A stretch of DNA of 9,546 nt, taken from Mariprofundaceae bacterium (GTDB taxonomy: Bacteria > Pseudomonadota > Zetaproteobacteria > Mariprofundales > Mariprofundaceae). A program made the position numbers and the translations under genes. The notes beneath the pieces are model-generated. The model made no database searches. It was not told the DNA's origin and saw only the letters and a program-made list of their open reading frames with translations. Positions 1-7,114 of this stretch are shown in pieces. The stretch spans positions 1-9,546 of the forward strand of contig JAUZQL010000352.1 of NCBI GenBank assembly GCA_030950975.1, read 5' to 3'. Numbering within the stretch: the stretch's first letter is position 1; every line of letters starts with the position of its first letter.

Positions 1-170
1 GTGTGTAAACGTTCTTCCACAGCATTCGCCAAGGTGGATTTCCCAGCTCCCGAAAGCCCAGTGAACCACAAAACAGCACCTTGATGCCCGTTTAATTGTT
101 CACGCATGCTTTGGCTGACCTTACTTTCATGCCAGACGACATGGCTACTTTTTTGCTGTTGATTGGACAT
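1..170 (-). CDS. cysC: Adenylylsulfate (APS) kinase CysC, N-terminal part, cut by the window edge
   Basis: The enzyme phosphorylates adenosine 5'-phosphosulfate with ATP to give PAPS, the second activation step of sulfate assimilation, in the cytosol. About 56 N-terminal residues are visible. They contain the family opening HVVWHESKVS, the strand GAVLWFTGLSG and the P-loop GLSGAGKST followed by LANAVEERLH, which closely matches the CysC family. The ATG at 170-168 follows the cysS stop after only 2 nt. It is preceded by GAGGTG (179-174), an SD sequence that runs into the cysS stop codon, so translation is probably coupled. The start directly precedes the CysC motifs, so no CysN-like domain is fused at the N-terminus. 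Whether other domains follow at the C-terminus is outside the window. Its place behind cysS joins cysteine supply and cysteine use in one transcript. Confidence 0.9.
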   Translation of the reverse strand, partial: MSNQQQKSSHVVWHESKVSQSMREQLNGHQGAVLWFTGLSGAGKSTLANAVEERLH

Positions 171-172
171 AT

Positions 173-1540
173 TCACCTCTTTTTCCAAGTAGTTCCGTTG
201 ATGCCATCTTCCAAGATAATACCTTGTGCTGAAAGTTCATCACGAATGGCATCGGCTCTAGCAAAATCACGTAATTTTTTAGCTTCACTCCGCTCCATAA
301 TCAAAGCATCAATATCATGATTATCATCGACACCACCTTGAAACCAAACATCGGTCGATGCTTGAAGAATAGCCAACAATGCTGTCATGCTGGTGAAATG
401 GGCGATGTCTTTGTCTGCTTTTCCCCCTTCATTTAACGCTTTATTGATTCGCCGTGAGCATTCAAATAGTTCTGACAAGGCTTCGGGTGTATTGAAATCA
501 TCATTCAATGCCGCAGCGAAGGCAGCGTTAGGTTCAACATTGATTGTTGGCATATCCATGATACGTCGTTTGGTTTCATACAATCGATCCAAGGCGGCTT
601 TGGAAGCATCCAAGGCTGCATCTGAGAAATCCAACGGTGAGCGGTAATGCGTTCCCAAGACAAACATACGCAAAACTTCGGGATGGTATTTTTCAGTAAC
701 TTCACGAATCGTGAAAAAATTCCCGAGTGATTTGGACATCTTTTCAGCATTGATGTTCACAAAACCATTGTGCAACCAATAGCGCGCAAATTCACCATCG
801 TTGGCAGCACACGCTTGGGCGATTTCATTTTCATGGTGGGGAAATTTCAAATCCAGACCGCCACCATGAATATCAAAGGTCTTGCCTAAATATTCGCAAC
901 TCATGGCGGAACATTCAATATGCCAACCAGGGCGACCTTGTCCCCAAGGCGATGCCCAAGAAGGCTCACCTTCTTTGGCTTGTTTCCACAAAACAAAATC
1001 CAAAGGATCACGTTTTTGATGATCCACATCCACACGGCTTCCCGATTCTAAATCATCAATATGTTTGCCTGATAATTGACCATACGGTTCAAACGAGCGA
1101 ACGGCATACAATACATCACCCGAATCGGACACATAAGCAGCTTGACGTTCAATCAATGTTTCAATCATACGAATCATGGTGGGAATGTGTGCTGTCGCAC
1201 GCGGTTCAAGGCTTGGACGTAAGCAATTCAACGCATCAGCATCCGCATGAAAAGCATCAATCATATTGTTCGTGAGGCTTTGGATATCAATGTTTTGTTC
1301 CGCAGCACGGGCAATAATTTTATCATCCACATCGGTGAAATTGCGTACATAATTCACATCATATCCTGAGGCTTTTAAGCAACGATAAATGACATCAAAC
1401 ACCACCATCACACGAGCATGTCCAACATGGCAATAGTCATACACAGTCACACCACAGACATACATGCCCACTTTGCCTTCTTGTAACGGTGTGAAAGGCT
1501 CTTTTTTACCTGTAAATGTGTTGTAAAGCTGCAAACTCAT
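173..1540 (-). CDS. cysS: Cysteinyl-tRNA synthetase
   Basis: A class I aminoacyl-tRNA synthetase that activates cysteine with ATP and loads it onto tRNA-Cys in the cytosol. The 455 residues are a normal length (E. coli about 461). The HIGH-type motif is HVGH at 38-41 and the KMSKS loop is at 267-271. The four expected zinc ligands that select cysteine thiol are all in register: C29, C210 (in GWHIECSAMS), H235 and E239 (in FPHHENE). The tRNA-binding helical C-terminus is complete and ends GTTWKKR. The ATG overlaps the gltX stop as ATGA (1537-1540). No SD is visible upstream (TTAAAAGC), so translation likely depends on coupling to gltX. The gene is followed 2 nt later by cysC. All catalytic features are intact. 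Confidence 0.97.
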   Translation of the reverse strand: MSLQLYNTFTGKKEPFTPLQEGKVGMYVCGVTVYDYCHVGHARVMVVFDVIYRCLKASGYDVNYVRNFTDVDDKIIARAAEQNIDIQSLTNNMIDAFHADADALNCLRPSLEPRATAHIPTMIRMIETLIERQAAYVSDSGDVLYAVRSFEPYGQLSGKHIDDLESGSRVDVDHQKRDPLDFVLWKQAKEGEPSWASPWGQGRPGWHIECSAMSCEYLGKTFDIHGGGLDLKFPHHENEIAQACAANDGEFARYWLHNGFVNINAEKMSKSLGNFFTIREVTEKYHPEVLRMFVLGTHYRSPLDFSDAALDASKAALDRLYETKRRIMDMPTINVEPNAAFAAALNDDFNTPEALSELFECSRRINKALNEGGKADKDIAHFTSMTALLAILQASTDVWFQGGVDDNHDIDALIMERSEAKKLRDFARADAIRDELSAQGIILEDGINGTTWKKR

Positions 1541-2904
1541 GCTTTTAACACAGATTGAAGACGTTCAGTAACACCTTCTTTGCCTAAGAAATTCACGATA
1601 GATGACATTTCAGGACCATGCATTGCACCACTTAATGCAACACGCAAAGGCATAAATAATCCTTTACCTTTGCAGCCTGTTTGTTCTTTGACGGCATTCA
1701 TCCAAGTTTTCCAATCAGATGTTTCCATAGCCTGCCAAAGTTCTAAGGCTGTTTCGTAAAAATGATCGGAAGCACCATCCACCACAGCTTTTTCATCAGG
1801 GTTTAAGCTTGTATGACTATCGATTAAACGGGCATAGATTAAAGCATCTTCAATACGCTCTAAATTGCCACGAATCAATGTTACAAAATCAATGCTTGCT
1901 TCTGGCAGATGTTGTTGAATCAATGGTAACAAGGAAGTTTCATCCATGTGATGTAATAAACGTGTATGCCAGCGCCACATATCATCATTGGACCATTTTA
2001 CGGATGAACGTGAAATATGTTCCACATCAAAAGCTGCCAATAAATCAGCAATATCTACGGCATCATCGGCAATATTGGGATGTCCAAGGCGTGTCATTGC
2101 TTGTATCAAGGCTTCAGGAATCAAGCCTTCTTGACGTAGTTCAGCTACCGAATGGCTGCCCGTACGTTTGGATAATTTTGCCCCATCTTCACCCAGTAAA
2201 AGACCATGATGAACATAGGTTGGCACGTTTAAATTCAAGGCTTCCAGCAACCAAACTTGGTACGCTGAATTGCTTAAATGATCATCACCACGCAAGGCAT
2301 GGGTAATGCCATCAACGGCATCATCAATGGCATTGGGTAATAAGAATGTAAACGAAGCATCGGAACGTACGACCACAGGGTCATCCAAATCACGGCGCGC
2401 AAACACAACATCACCACGCAAAGCATCGGGCACATGCACTTCGCCCTCTTGGCTGTGAATGGGCAAACGCCAAACAAACGATTCTGTTTGACTTCGTTCT
2501 AAGGATTCTTCATGGGATAATGTGCGGCATTTACCTGAATAACGCGGTGGAAGCCCTCGTGAGGTGGCTAATTTACGATCCAAACCAAGCTGTGTTTCGG
2601 TACAAAAACAACGGTATGCCAAACCTTTTTCTGCCAACGCATCCAACGCATCTTGATGTTGACCTGCATGTTTGGATTGAAATAAAGCTTCACCATCCCA
2701 ATCCAGTTTCAACCATTGTAAATCTTGTTTTAAGGCATTGACAAATTCTGCTTCTGAACGTGACGCATCCGTATCTTCAAAGCGCAATAAAAAACGTCCA
2801 CCCAATTTACGAGCATATAGCCAATTTAATAAGGCAGTACGCACATTGCCTAAATGCATCAAACCTGTGGGACTGGGTGCAAAACGTGTGACAACTTCAG
2901 TCAT
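1537..2904 (-). CDS. gltX: Glutamyl-tRNA synthetase, HLGN-type
   Basis: A class I synthetase that loads glutamate onto tRNA-Glu, supplying translation and also the tRNA-bound precursor of tetrapyrroles in C5-pathway bacteria. It has 455 residues. The ATP-site signature reads FAPSPTGLMHLGN with HLGN at 17-20, and the KMSKS equivalent is KLSKR at 243-247. A zinc site of GluRS type is present: C99, C101, Y122 and C126 around YRCFC and PPRYSGKC. The stretch SDASFTFLLPNAIDD (181-195) differs from the usual PTYNFAVVVDD form and resembles the GluRS group common in alphaproteobacteria. Some relatives of divergent GluRS groups are non-discriminating or tRNA-Gln-specific, so specificity cannot be read from this sequence. 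The start overlaps the ftsB stop (ATGA, 2901-2904), and AGGAG lies 5 nt before it inside ftsB. Confidence 0.95.
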   Translation of the reverse strand: MTEVVTRFAPSPTGLMHLGNVRTALLNWLYARKLGGRFLLRFEDTDASRSEAEFVNALKQDLQWLKLDWDGEALFQSKHAGQHQDALDALAEKGLAYRCFCTETQLGLDRKLATSRGLPPRYSGKCRTLSHEESLERSQTESFVWRLPIHSQEGEVHVPDALRGDVVFARRDLDDPVVVRSDASFTFLLPNAIDDAVDGITHALRGDDHLSNSAYQVWLLEALNLNVPTYVHHGLLLGEDGAKLSKRTGSHSVAELRQEGLIPEALIQAMTRLGHPNIADDAVDIADLLAAFDVEHISRSSVKWSNDDMWRWHTRLLHHMDETSLLPLIQQHLPEASIDFVTLIRGNLERIEDALIYARLIDSHTSLNPDEKAVVDGASDHFYETALELWQAMETSDWKTWMNAVKEQTGCKGKGLFMPLRVALSGAMHGPEMSSIVNFLGKEGVTERLQSVLKA

Positions 2905-3221
2905 TTCGACTCCTTTGCCTGTGTTTTTTCATCAGGCATAATCAATATATATTCATCGGGGTACACATAGCCCAATTGTTGATGGACTAAATCTTCTAAC
3001 GCTTTTGGATTGTGACGCAATTGAAGAATATGGCGTATCATGGTTTCACGCTGCTTTTTTAAATCATCGGCTTGATGTTGCAAGGCAATGATCTGCTGTT
3101 TTTCTTGTTGATAGACAATATAGCCATGCTTGGAAAAAATAAGCTGATATGTCATCCAAGCTAAAACAAGGAGAGCCAGCCCCCAAAGGAGCCAGCTCTT
3201 GATAGTATGCAGCAATTTCAA
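2901..3221 (-). CDS. ftsB: Cell division protein FtsB (DivIC/septum formation initiator family)
   Basis: A small bitopic inner-membrane protein that, in characterised bacteria, joins FtsL and FtsQ to control septal peptidoglycan synthesis. The 106 residues show a short cytoplasmic start (MKLLHTIKS), one membrane segment at about 10-29 (WLLWGLALLVLAWMTYQLIF), a heptad-like coiled coil at about 36-70 rich in Q, K and L, and the family's C-terminal block HNPKALEDLVHQQLGYVYPDE followed by ILIMP. The start is a TTG (3221-3219). An in-frame TAG at 3227-3225 excludes any longer form, and the first internal ATG (residue 23) would lose most of the membrane segment. There is no SD before the TTG. The gene lies 12 nt behind the eno stop, so reinitiation after eno is the likely route. 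The eno-ftsB adjacency is classical in Gammaproteobacteria and supports the call. Confidence 0.9.
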   Translation of the reverse strand: MKLLHTIKSWLLWGLALLVLAWMTYQLIFSKHGYIVYQQEKQQIIALQHQADDLKKQRETMIRHILQLRHNPKALEDLVHQQLGYVYPDEYILIMPDEKTQAKESK

Positions 3222-3233
3222 AGGCTAAATGCT

Positions 3234-4514
3234 TTATTGTTTAGAAAAAGTTGCCAAACCTGCATAACGTGCACGGTCGCCCAATTCTTCTTCAATGCGA
3301 AGCAATTGGTTGTATTTTGCCATGCGATCCGAACGTGATGCTGAACCTGATTTGATTTGACCACAGTTCAATGCCACTGCCAAATCAGCAATGGTTGCAT
3401 CTTCGGTTTCACCCGAACGATGAGACATCATGCAACGGTAACCTGCATCATGTGCCATTGTAACCGCTGCAATGGTTTCCGTTAATGTGCCAATTTGGTT
3501 TACTTTTACCAATAAAGCATTGGCAATATTCTTTTCAATGCCTTGTTTTAGAATCTCAGGATTGGTTACGAACAAATCATCGCCAACCAATTGGACTTTA
3601 TCTCCCAAACGATCGGTTAATAAAGACCAACCATCCCAGTCATTTTCATCCAAACCATCTTCAATGGAGACCAATGGGTATTGTTTGCAAAACGACTCAA
3701 TCAAATCCACCATGCCTTCAGCATCGAGTTTGCGTCCGCCTTCACCAGCCAAAACATAGGAACCATCTTTATAAAATTCAGAGGCAGCCATATCACTGGC
3801 TAATACAATATCCGAACCTGCTTTTAAGCCAGCTTGTTCAATGGCTTCAAGAATAACAGTAATACCTTCTTCATTTGAACCAAGATTGGGAGCGAAACCA
3901 CCTTCATCGCCCACCGCTGTGATATGCCCTGATTTGCTTAAAACTGATTTTAGCGCATGAAAAACTTCTGCACCCATTTCTAAAGCTTGAGCAAAGTTCG
4001 ATGCACCTGCGGGTGCAATCATGTATTCTTGGAAATCAATATTGTTATCGGCATGCGAACCACCATTGATGACATTCATGCAAGGGACAGGCATCAAGAC
4101 GGCATCTTCGCCGCCAAGGTGTTGAAATAAGGATACTTCATCTTCAACGGCTTGGGCTTTCGCAGATGCCAAGGAAACACCCAAAATAGCGTTAGCGCCT
4201 AAACGTCCTTTATTGGGTGTGCCATCCAATGTAATCAGGGCATGATCCAAACCACGTTGATCCGATGCATCACGACCGATTGCAGCTTTGGCAAGTTCAC
4301 TATTGACATGCCCAACAGCCTTGCGAACGCCTTTACCAGACAAACGCACATCACCATCACGCAATTCAACAGCTTCATGTTGACCTGTGGATGCACCACT
4401 GGGTACTGCGGCACGGGCAAAAGCGCCTGATTCCAAACGCACATCGACTTCAACCGTTGGGTTGCCACGAGAATCAAAAATCTCACGACCATGTACACTA
4501 ATAATTTCACTCAC
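3234..4514 (-). CDS. eno: Enolase (phosphopyruvate hydratase)
   Basis: Converts 2-phosphoglycerate to phosphoenolpyruvate in glycolysis and gluconeogenesis. The product also feeds KdsA, encoded just upstream. The 426 residues are close to the usual 430. Catalytic and metal residues are in register: H154 in GGSHADNNID, E163, E204 in GDEGGFAPN, Mg ligands D241, E285 and D312, K337 in LVKVNQIGT, and the SHRSGETED loop at 364-372. The signature GSASRSDRMAKYNQLLRIEEELG closes the barrel. The start is a GTG (4514-4512) placed 6 nt after AGGAG. The ATG two bases earlier (4516-4514) cannot be the start because it is followed at once by TGA. The gene has its own 111-nt leader region, so it may be transcribed separately from pyrG-kdsA. 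It begins the tight eno-ftsB-gltX-cysS-cysC block. Confidence 0.98.
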   Translation of the reverse strand: MSEIISVHGREIFDSRGNPTVEVDVRLESGAFARAAVPSGASTGQHEAVELRDGDVRLSGKGVRKAVGHVNSELAKAAIGRDASDQRGLDHALITLDGTPNKGRLGANAILGVSLASAKAQAVEDEVSLFQHLGGEDAVLMPVPCMNVINGGSHADNNIDFQEYMIAPAGASNFAQALEMGAEVFHALKSVLSKSGHITAVGDEGGFAPNLGSNEEGITVILEAIEQAGLKAGSDIVLASDMAASEFYKDGSYVLAGEGGRKLDAEGMVDLIESFCKQYPLVSIEDGLDENDWDGWSLLTDRLGDKVQLVGDDLFVTNPEILKQGIEKNIANALLVKVNQIGTLTETIAAVTMAHDAGYRCMMSHRSGETEDATIADLAVALNCGQIKSGSASRSDRMAKYNQLLRIEEELGDRARYAGLATFSKQ

Positions 4515-4525
4515 ATTTTACTCCT
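4511..4525 (-). promoter_or_regulatory. eno ribosome binding site with ATGTGA start-stop overlap
   Basis: AGGAG at 4525-4521 is followed by TAAAATGTGAGTG. The real eno start is the GTG at 4514-4512. An ATG at 4516-4514 sits 4 nt from the SD and is followed directly by TGA (4513-4511), so it forms a one-codon ORF that overlaps the GTG by one base. Ribosomes picking the ATG would stop at once. Whether this lowers or paces eno translation is inference. Confidence 0.7.
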
Positions 4526-4526
4526 A

Positions 4527-4546
4527 CATCAGCCCCATTGCTGACG
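4527..4546 (-). promoter_or_regulatory. Hairpin in the eno 5' leader, next to the SD
   Basis: On the minus strand CGTCAGC (4546-4540) pairs with GCTGATG (4533-4527) around the loop AATGGG. This gives a 7-bp stem including one G-U pair, and it ends one base before the AGGAG of eno. It is not followed by a T-tract, so it is not an intrinsic terminator. Its place suggests a role in mRNA stability or in access to the SD. No known riboswitch or protein-binding element is recognised. Confidence 0.5.
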
Positions 4547-4572
4547 TTTTGATTTTTTTGATTTATTCAATT

Positions 4573-4601
4573 TTTATAACTATTTAGCACGACAAAAAAT
4601 A
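4573..4601 (-). promoter_or_regulatory. Possible weak eno promoter region
   Basis: The region upstream of the eno leader hairpin is very AT-rich. TATAAA at 4578-4573 is a plausible -10 element. At 17 nt spacing the -35 position reads only TATTTT, and with 15 nt spacing TTTTTT, so no convincing -35 exists. A start site about 7 nt downstream would put the hairpin in the leader RNA. Evidence is limited to base composition, the -10 match and the position of the gap before a highly expressed gene. Confidence 0.3.
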
Positions 4602-4620
4602 GGTAAGCTGAATTGTTACC
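4594..4620 (-). terminator. Weak terminator-like hairpin after kdsA
   Basis: Starting 5 nt after the kdsA stop, GGTAA (4620-4616) pairs with TTACC (4606-4602) around a 9-nt loop. It is followed by TA and six T's (4599-4594). The stem has only five pairs, two of them G-C, so termination would at best be partial and read-through from pyrG-kdsA into eno is likely. Confidence 0.3.
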
Positions 4621-4625
4621 AATTT

Positions 4626-5456
4626 TTATATTTCATAGCCTTTGACAACGGCATCAATTTTTTTCAATGTCACCAACAAAGCTTCCAAATCAGCCAATGC
4701 CAATGAATTCGGTCCATCTGATTTGGCTTGATCGGGCTGAGGGTGAACTTCCATAAATACAGCCGCCACACCAATGGAAACAGCCGCCCGTGACAAACCA
4801 GGGACATATTCACGATTGCCACCTGTTGCACCACCCAAACCACCGGGTTGTTGCACCGAATGCGTGGCATCATAAACCACTGGCGCACCTGTTTCTGCCA
4901 TCACCATCAACGAACGAAAATCAGATACAAGGTTATTATAACCAAAGCTTGTGCCACGATCACACAACATCATATTGTGATTGCCCGTTGCTTTGGCTTT
5001 TTCCAACACATGGGGCATATCCCACGGTGCTAAAAATTGTCCTTTTTTAATGTTCACAGGTTTACCTGCTTGGGCTATTGCGGTGATAAAATCAGTTTGC
5101 CGACATAAAAATGCAGGCGTTTGTAAAATATCTACCACGGCTGCCACAGGTTTCGCTTGCTCAGGTGTATGAACATCAGTAATGACGGGTACACCCACTT
5201 CATCTTTGACACCTTGTAAGATTCGCAAACCTTCTTGCAAGCCCAGTCCACGAAAACCATCCACACTGGTGCGATTGGCTTTATCAAAACTTGATTTAAA
5301 AACAAAAGGTACACCAACACGCGCAGCAATATCACGAATTTGTGCGGCAACTTGCAAGGTGAAATCTTCACCTTCAATCACACAAGGTCCTGCAAACAAG
5401 ACAAAGGGTAAATCATTGGCAATCTCAAAATCCGCTATGTGAATACGTTGGCACAT
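4626..5456 (-). CDS. kdsA: 3-deoxy-D-manno-octulosonate 8-phosphate synthase, metal-dependent (class II) type
   Basis: Condenses arabinose 5-phosphate with phosphoenolpyruvate to make KDO-8-phosphate for the LPS inner core. The 276 residues cover the whole TIM barrel. FAGPCVIEGED carries C25, with H199 (DATHSVQ), E236 (FMEVHP) and D247 (AKSDGPN), the four metal ligands of the Aquifex-type class. E. coli KdsA has Asn in place of this Cys and needs no metal. Other family blocks are FKSSFDKANRTS, FLCRQTD, KKGQFLAPWD and CDRGTSFGYNNLVSDFRSL. The start is the ATG at 5456-5454 sharing one base with the pyrG stop (TAATG), with a weak AAGG upstream. A 36-residue upstream extension lies in pyrG and has no family similarity. 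The pyrG-kdsA pairing makes sense because CTP is needed by KdsB to activate KDO. Confidence 0.96.
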   Translation of the reverse strand: MCQRIHIADFEIANDLPFVLFAGPCVIEGEDFTLQVAAQIRDIAARVGVPFVFKSSFDKANRTSVDGFRGLGLQEGLRILQGVKDEVGVPVITDVHTPEQAKPVAAVVDILQTPAFLCRQTDFITAIAQAGKPVNIKKGQFLAPWDMPHVLEKAKATGNHNMMLCDRGTSFGYNNLVSDFRSLMVMAETGAPVVYDATHSVQQPGGLGGATGGNREYVPGLSRAAVSIGVAAVFMEVHPQPDQAKSDGPNSLALADLEALLVTLKKIDAVVKGYEI

Positions 5457-7102
5457 TATGCATCTACCTTCGCTTTCACTGCTCCAATGAAGCCTGAAAA
5501 TAGCGGATGGGGAGCGTAGGGACGTGAAATGAATTCTGGATGAAATTGACATGCCACAAACCAAGGATGATTTTTGACTTCAATAATTTCCACCAATGAA
5601 TTATCAGGTAAGGTGCCTGAAACGACAAGTCCTGCACGCTCTAATTCCTCACGGTAGGTGTTGTTAAACTCATAACGATGGCGATGACGTTCACGAATAG
5701 TTTCTTGAGCATAAGCGTTTCCAGCTTGCGTATCGGCAATAAGCTTACAAGGATAACCACCCAAACGCATCGTACCGCCGAGATCACTATCGGATGAGCG
5801 GTGAACATGCCCACCTTCTTGCTCCCATTGCGTCATCAAAGCAATCACAGGATGTTTCGCACGTTCATCAAATTCACTACTGGTGGCATCTTCAATACCT
5901 GCAACATGCCTAGCAAATTCAATGACTGCCAACTGCATACCCAAACAAATACCAAAAAATGGAATATTGTTTTCACGTGCATAACGAATCGCCAACATTT
6001 TACCCGCTGTTCCACGTTGACCAAAGCCACCGGGGACTAAAATACCATCGATATGTTCCAACGCAGCCACACCATCTGTTTCTAAAGATTCAGCATGGAT
6101 ATAGATGATTTTCACAGTGACATCGTGATTCAAACCACCATGTTGAAGGGCTTCGTTGACCGACTTATAAGCATCGGGCAAAGCTACGTATTTACCAACC
6201 ATGCCAATTTTTATTTCTAGTTTGCTAGAACGAACTTTTTGACAAATATCATCCCAAATAGATAAGTCGGGCATCGGATCATCAATACCAAATTGATTCA
6301 GTATCAAAGAACCCAAACCGCCATCACGTAATACTTTAGGCACGGCATAGATAGTATCGACATCAGGTACATCAATCACAGCATCACGCGGTACATTGCA
6401 AAACAAAGCAATCTTATCTTTTTCGTTCTTTGGAATGGCATATTCAGATCGACATAATAAAGCATCCGCTTGAATACCAATTTCACGCAGTTTTTGCACG
6501 GAATGTTGGGTAGGTTTGGTTTTTAATTCACCTGCCACTGCAACATAAGGCACCAAGGTTAAATGGATAAATGCGGTATTCTCACGACCTAAATCAAAGC
6601 GTAATTGACGAATGGCTTCCAAGAAAGGTTGTGATTCAATGTCACCGACCGTTCCGCCGATTTCAATAATCGCAATATCCACATCATCAGCACGCAGCGA
6701 TAACACAGCATCTTTGATGGCATTGGTGATATGAGGGATGACTTGTACGGTTGCCCCTAAATAATCACCACGACGTTCACGCCGAATGACTGATTCATAA
6801 ATCCGACCTGTGGTATAATTGGAGCGTTTGGACATTTTTGCATGGGTAAATCGTTCATAATGACCCAAATCCAAATCGGTTTCAGTCCCATCATCCGAGA
6901 CAAAGACTTCTCCATGTTGATAAGGGCTCATGGTTCCAGGGTCAACATTGATATAAGGATCAAGTTTTTGCATGGTAATGGTGAGACCACGAGCTTCAAA
7001 TAAGGCTGCAAGTGAGGCGGCAGCAATGCCTTTGCCAAGCGAGGAAACGACACCGCCAGTAACAAAAATAAAACGTGTTTTTTTAGTAGTTGTATGATTC
7101 AT
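5456..7102 (-). CDS. pyrG: CTP synthase
   Basis: Converts UTP to CTP using ATP and ammonia taken from glutamine, the last step of pyrimidine nucleotide synthesis. The 548 residues (E. coli 545) contain an N-terminal amidoligase domain with FVTGGVVSSLGKG (13-25), KLDPYINVDPGTM (46-58) and the KTKPTQHSVQ block (195-204). A class I glutamine amidotransferase domain begins near 298, with oxyanion region PGGFGQRG, nucleophile C386 (FGICLGMQ) and H521/E523 (FHPEF). The ATG at 7102-7100 is chosen because it puts the usual short tail before FIFVTGG. The in-frame TTG at 7144 would add 14 unconserved residues encoded by the promoter itself. No SD precedes the ATG (CCGCCGCCGTCT). See the promoter entry: the predicted mRNA leader is only a few bases. 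Confidence 0.97.
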   Translation of the reverse strand: MNHTTTKKTRFIFVTGGVVSSLGKGIAAASLAALFEARGLTITMQKLDPYINVDPGTMSPYQHGEVFVSDDGTETDLDLGHYERFTHAKMSKRSNYTTGRIYESVIRRERRGDYLGATVQVIPHITNAIKDAVLSLRADDVDIAIIEIGGTVGDIESQPFLEAIRQLRFDLGRENTAFIHLTLVPYVAVAGELKTKPTQHSVQKLREIGIQADALLCRSEYAIPKNEKDKIALFCNVPRDAVIDVPDVDTIYAVPKVLRDGGLGSLILNQFGIDDPMPDLSIWDDICQKVRSSKLEIKIGMVGKYVALPDAYKSVNEALQHGGLNHDVTVKIIYIHAESLETDGVAALEHIDGILVPGGFGQRGTAGKMLAIRYARENNIPFFGICLGMQLAVIEFARHVAGIEDATSSEFDERAKHPVIALMTQWEQEGGHVHRSSDSDLGGTMRLGGYPCKLIADTQAGNAYAQETIRERHRHRYEFNNTYREELERAGLVVSGTLPDNSLVEIIEVKNHPWFVACQFHPEFISRPYAPHPLFSGFIGAVKAKVDA

Positions 7103-7114
7103 AGACGGCGGCGG

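Noticed and set aside
1809..2306. Plus-strand 165-codon ORF and other plus-strand ORFs (952-1275, 3485-3856, 387-647)
   Set aside because: They lie antisense to fully conserved gltX, cysS and eno, have low-complexity shadow-like translations and show no recognisable domain or start signal.
5457..5564. 36-residue N-terminal extension of KdsA
   Set aside because: It lies entirely inside pyrG in another frame; family similarity begins only after the ATG at 5456, which forms the TAATG overlap.
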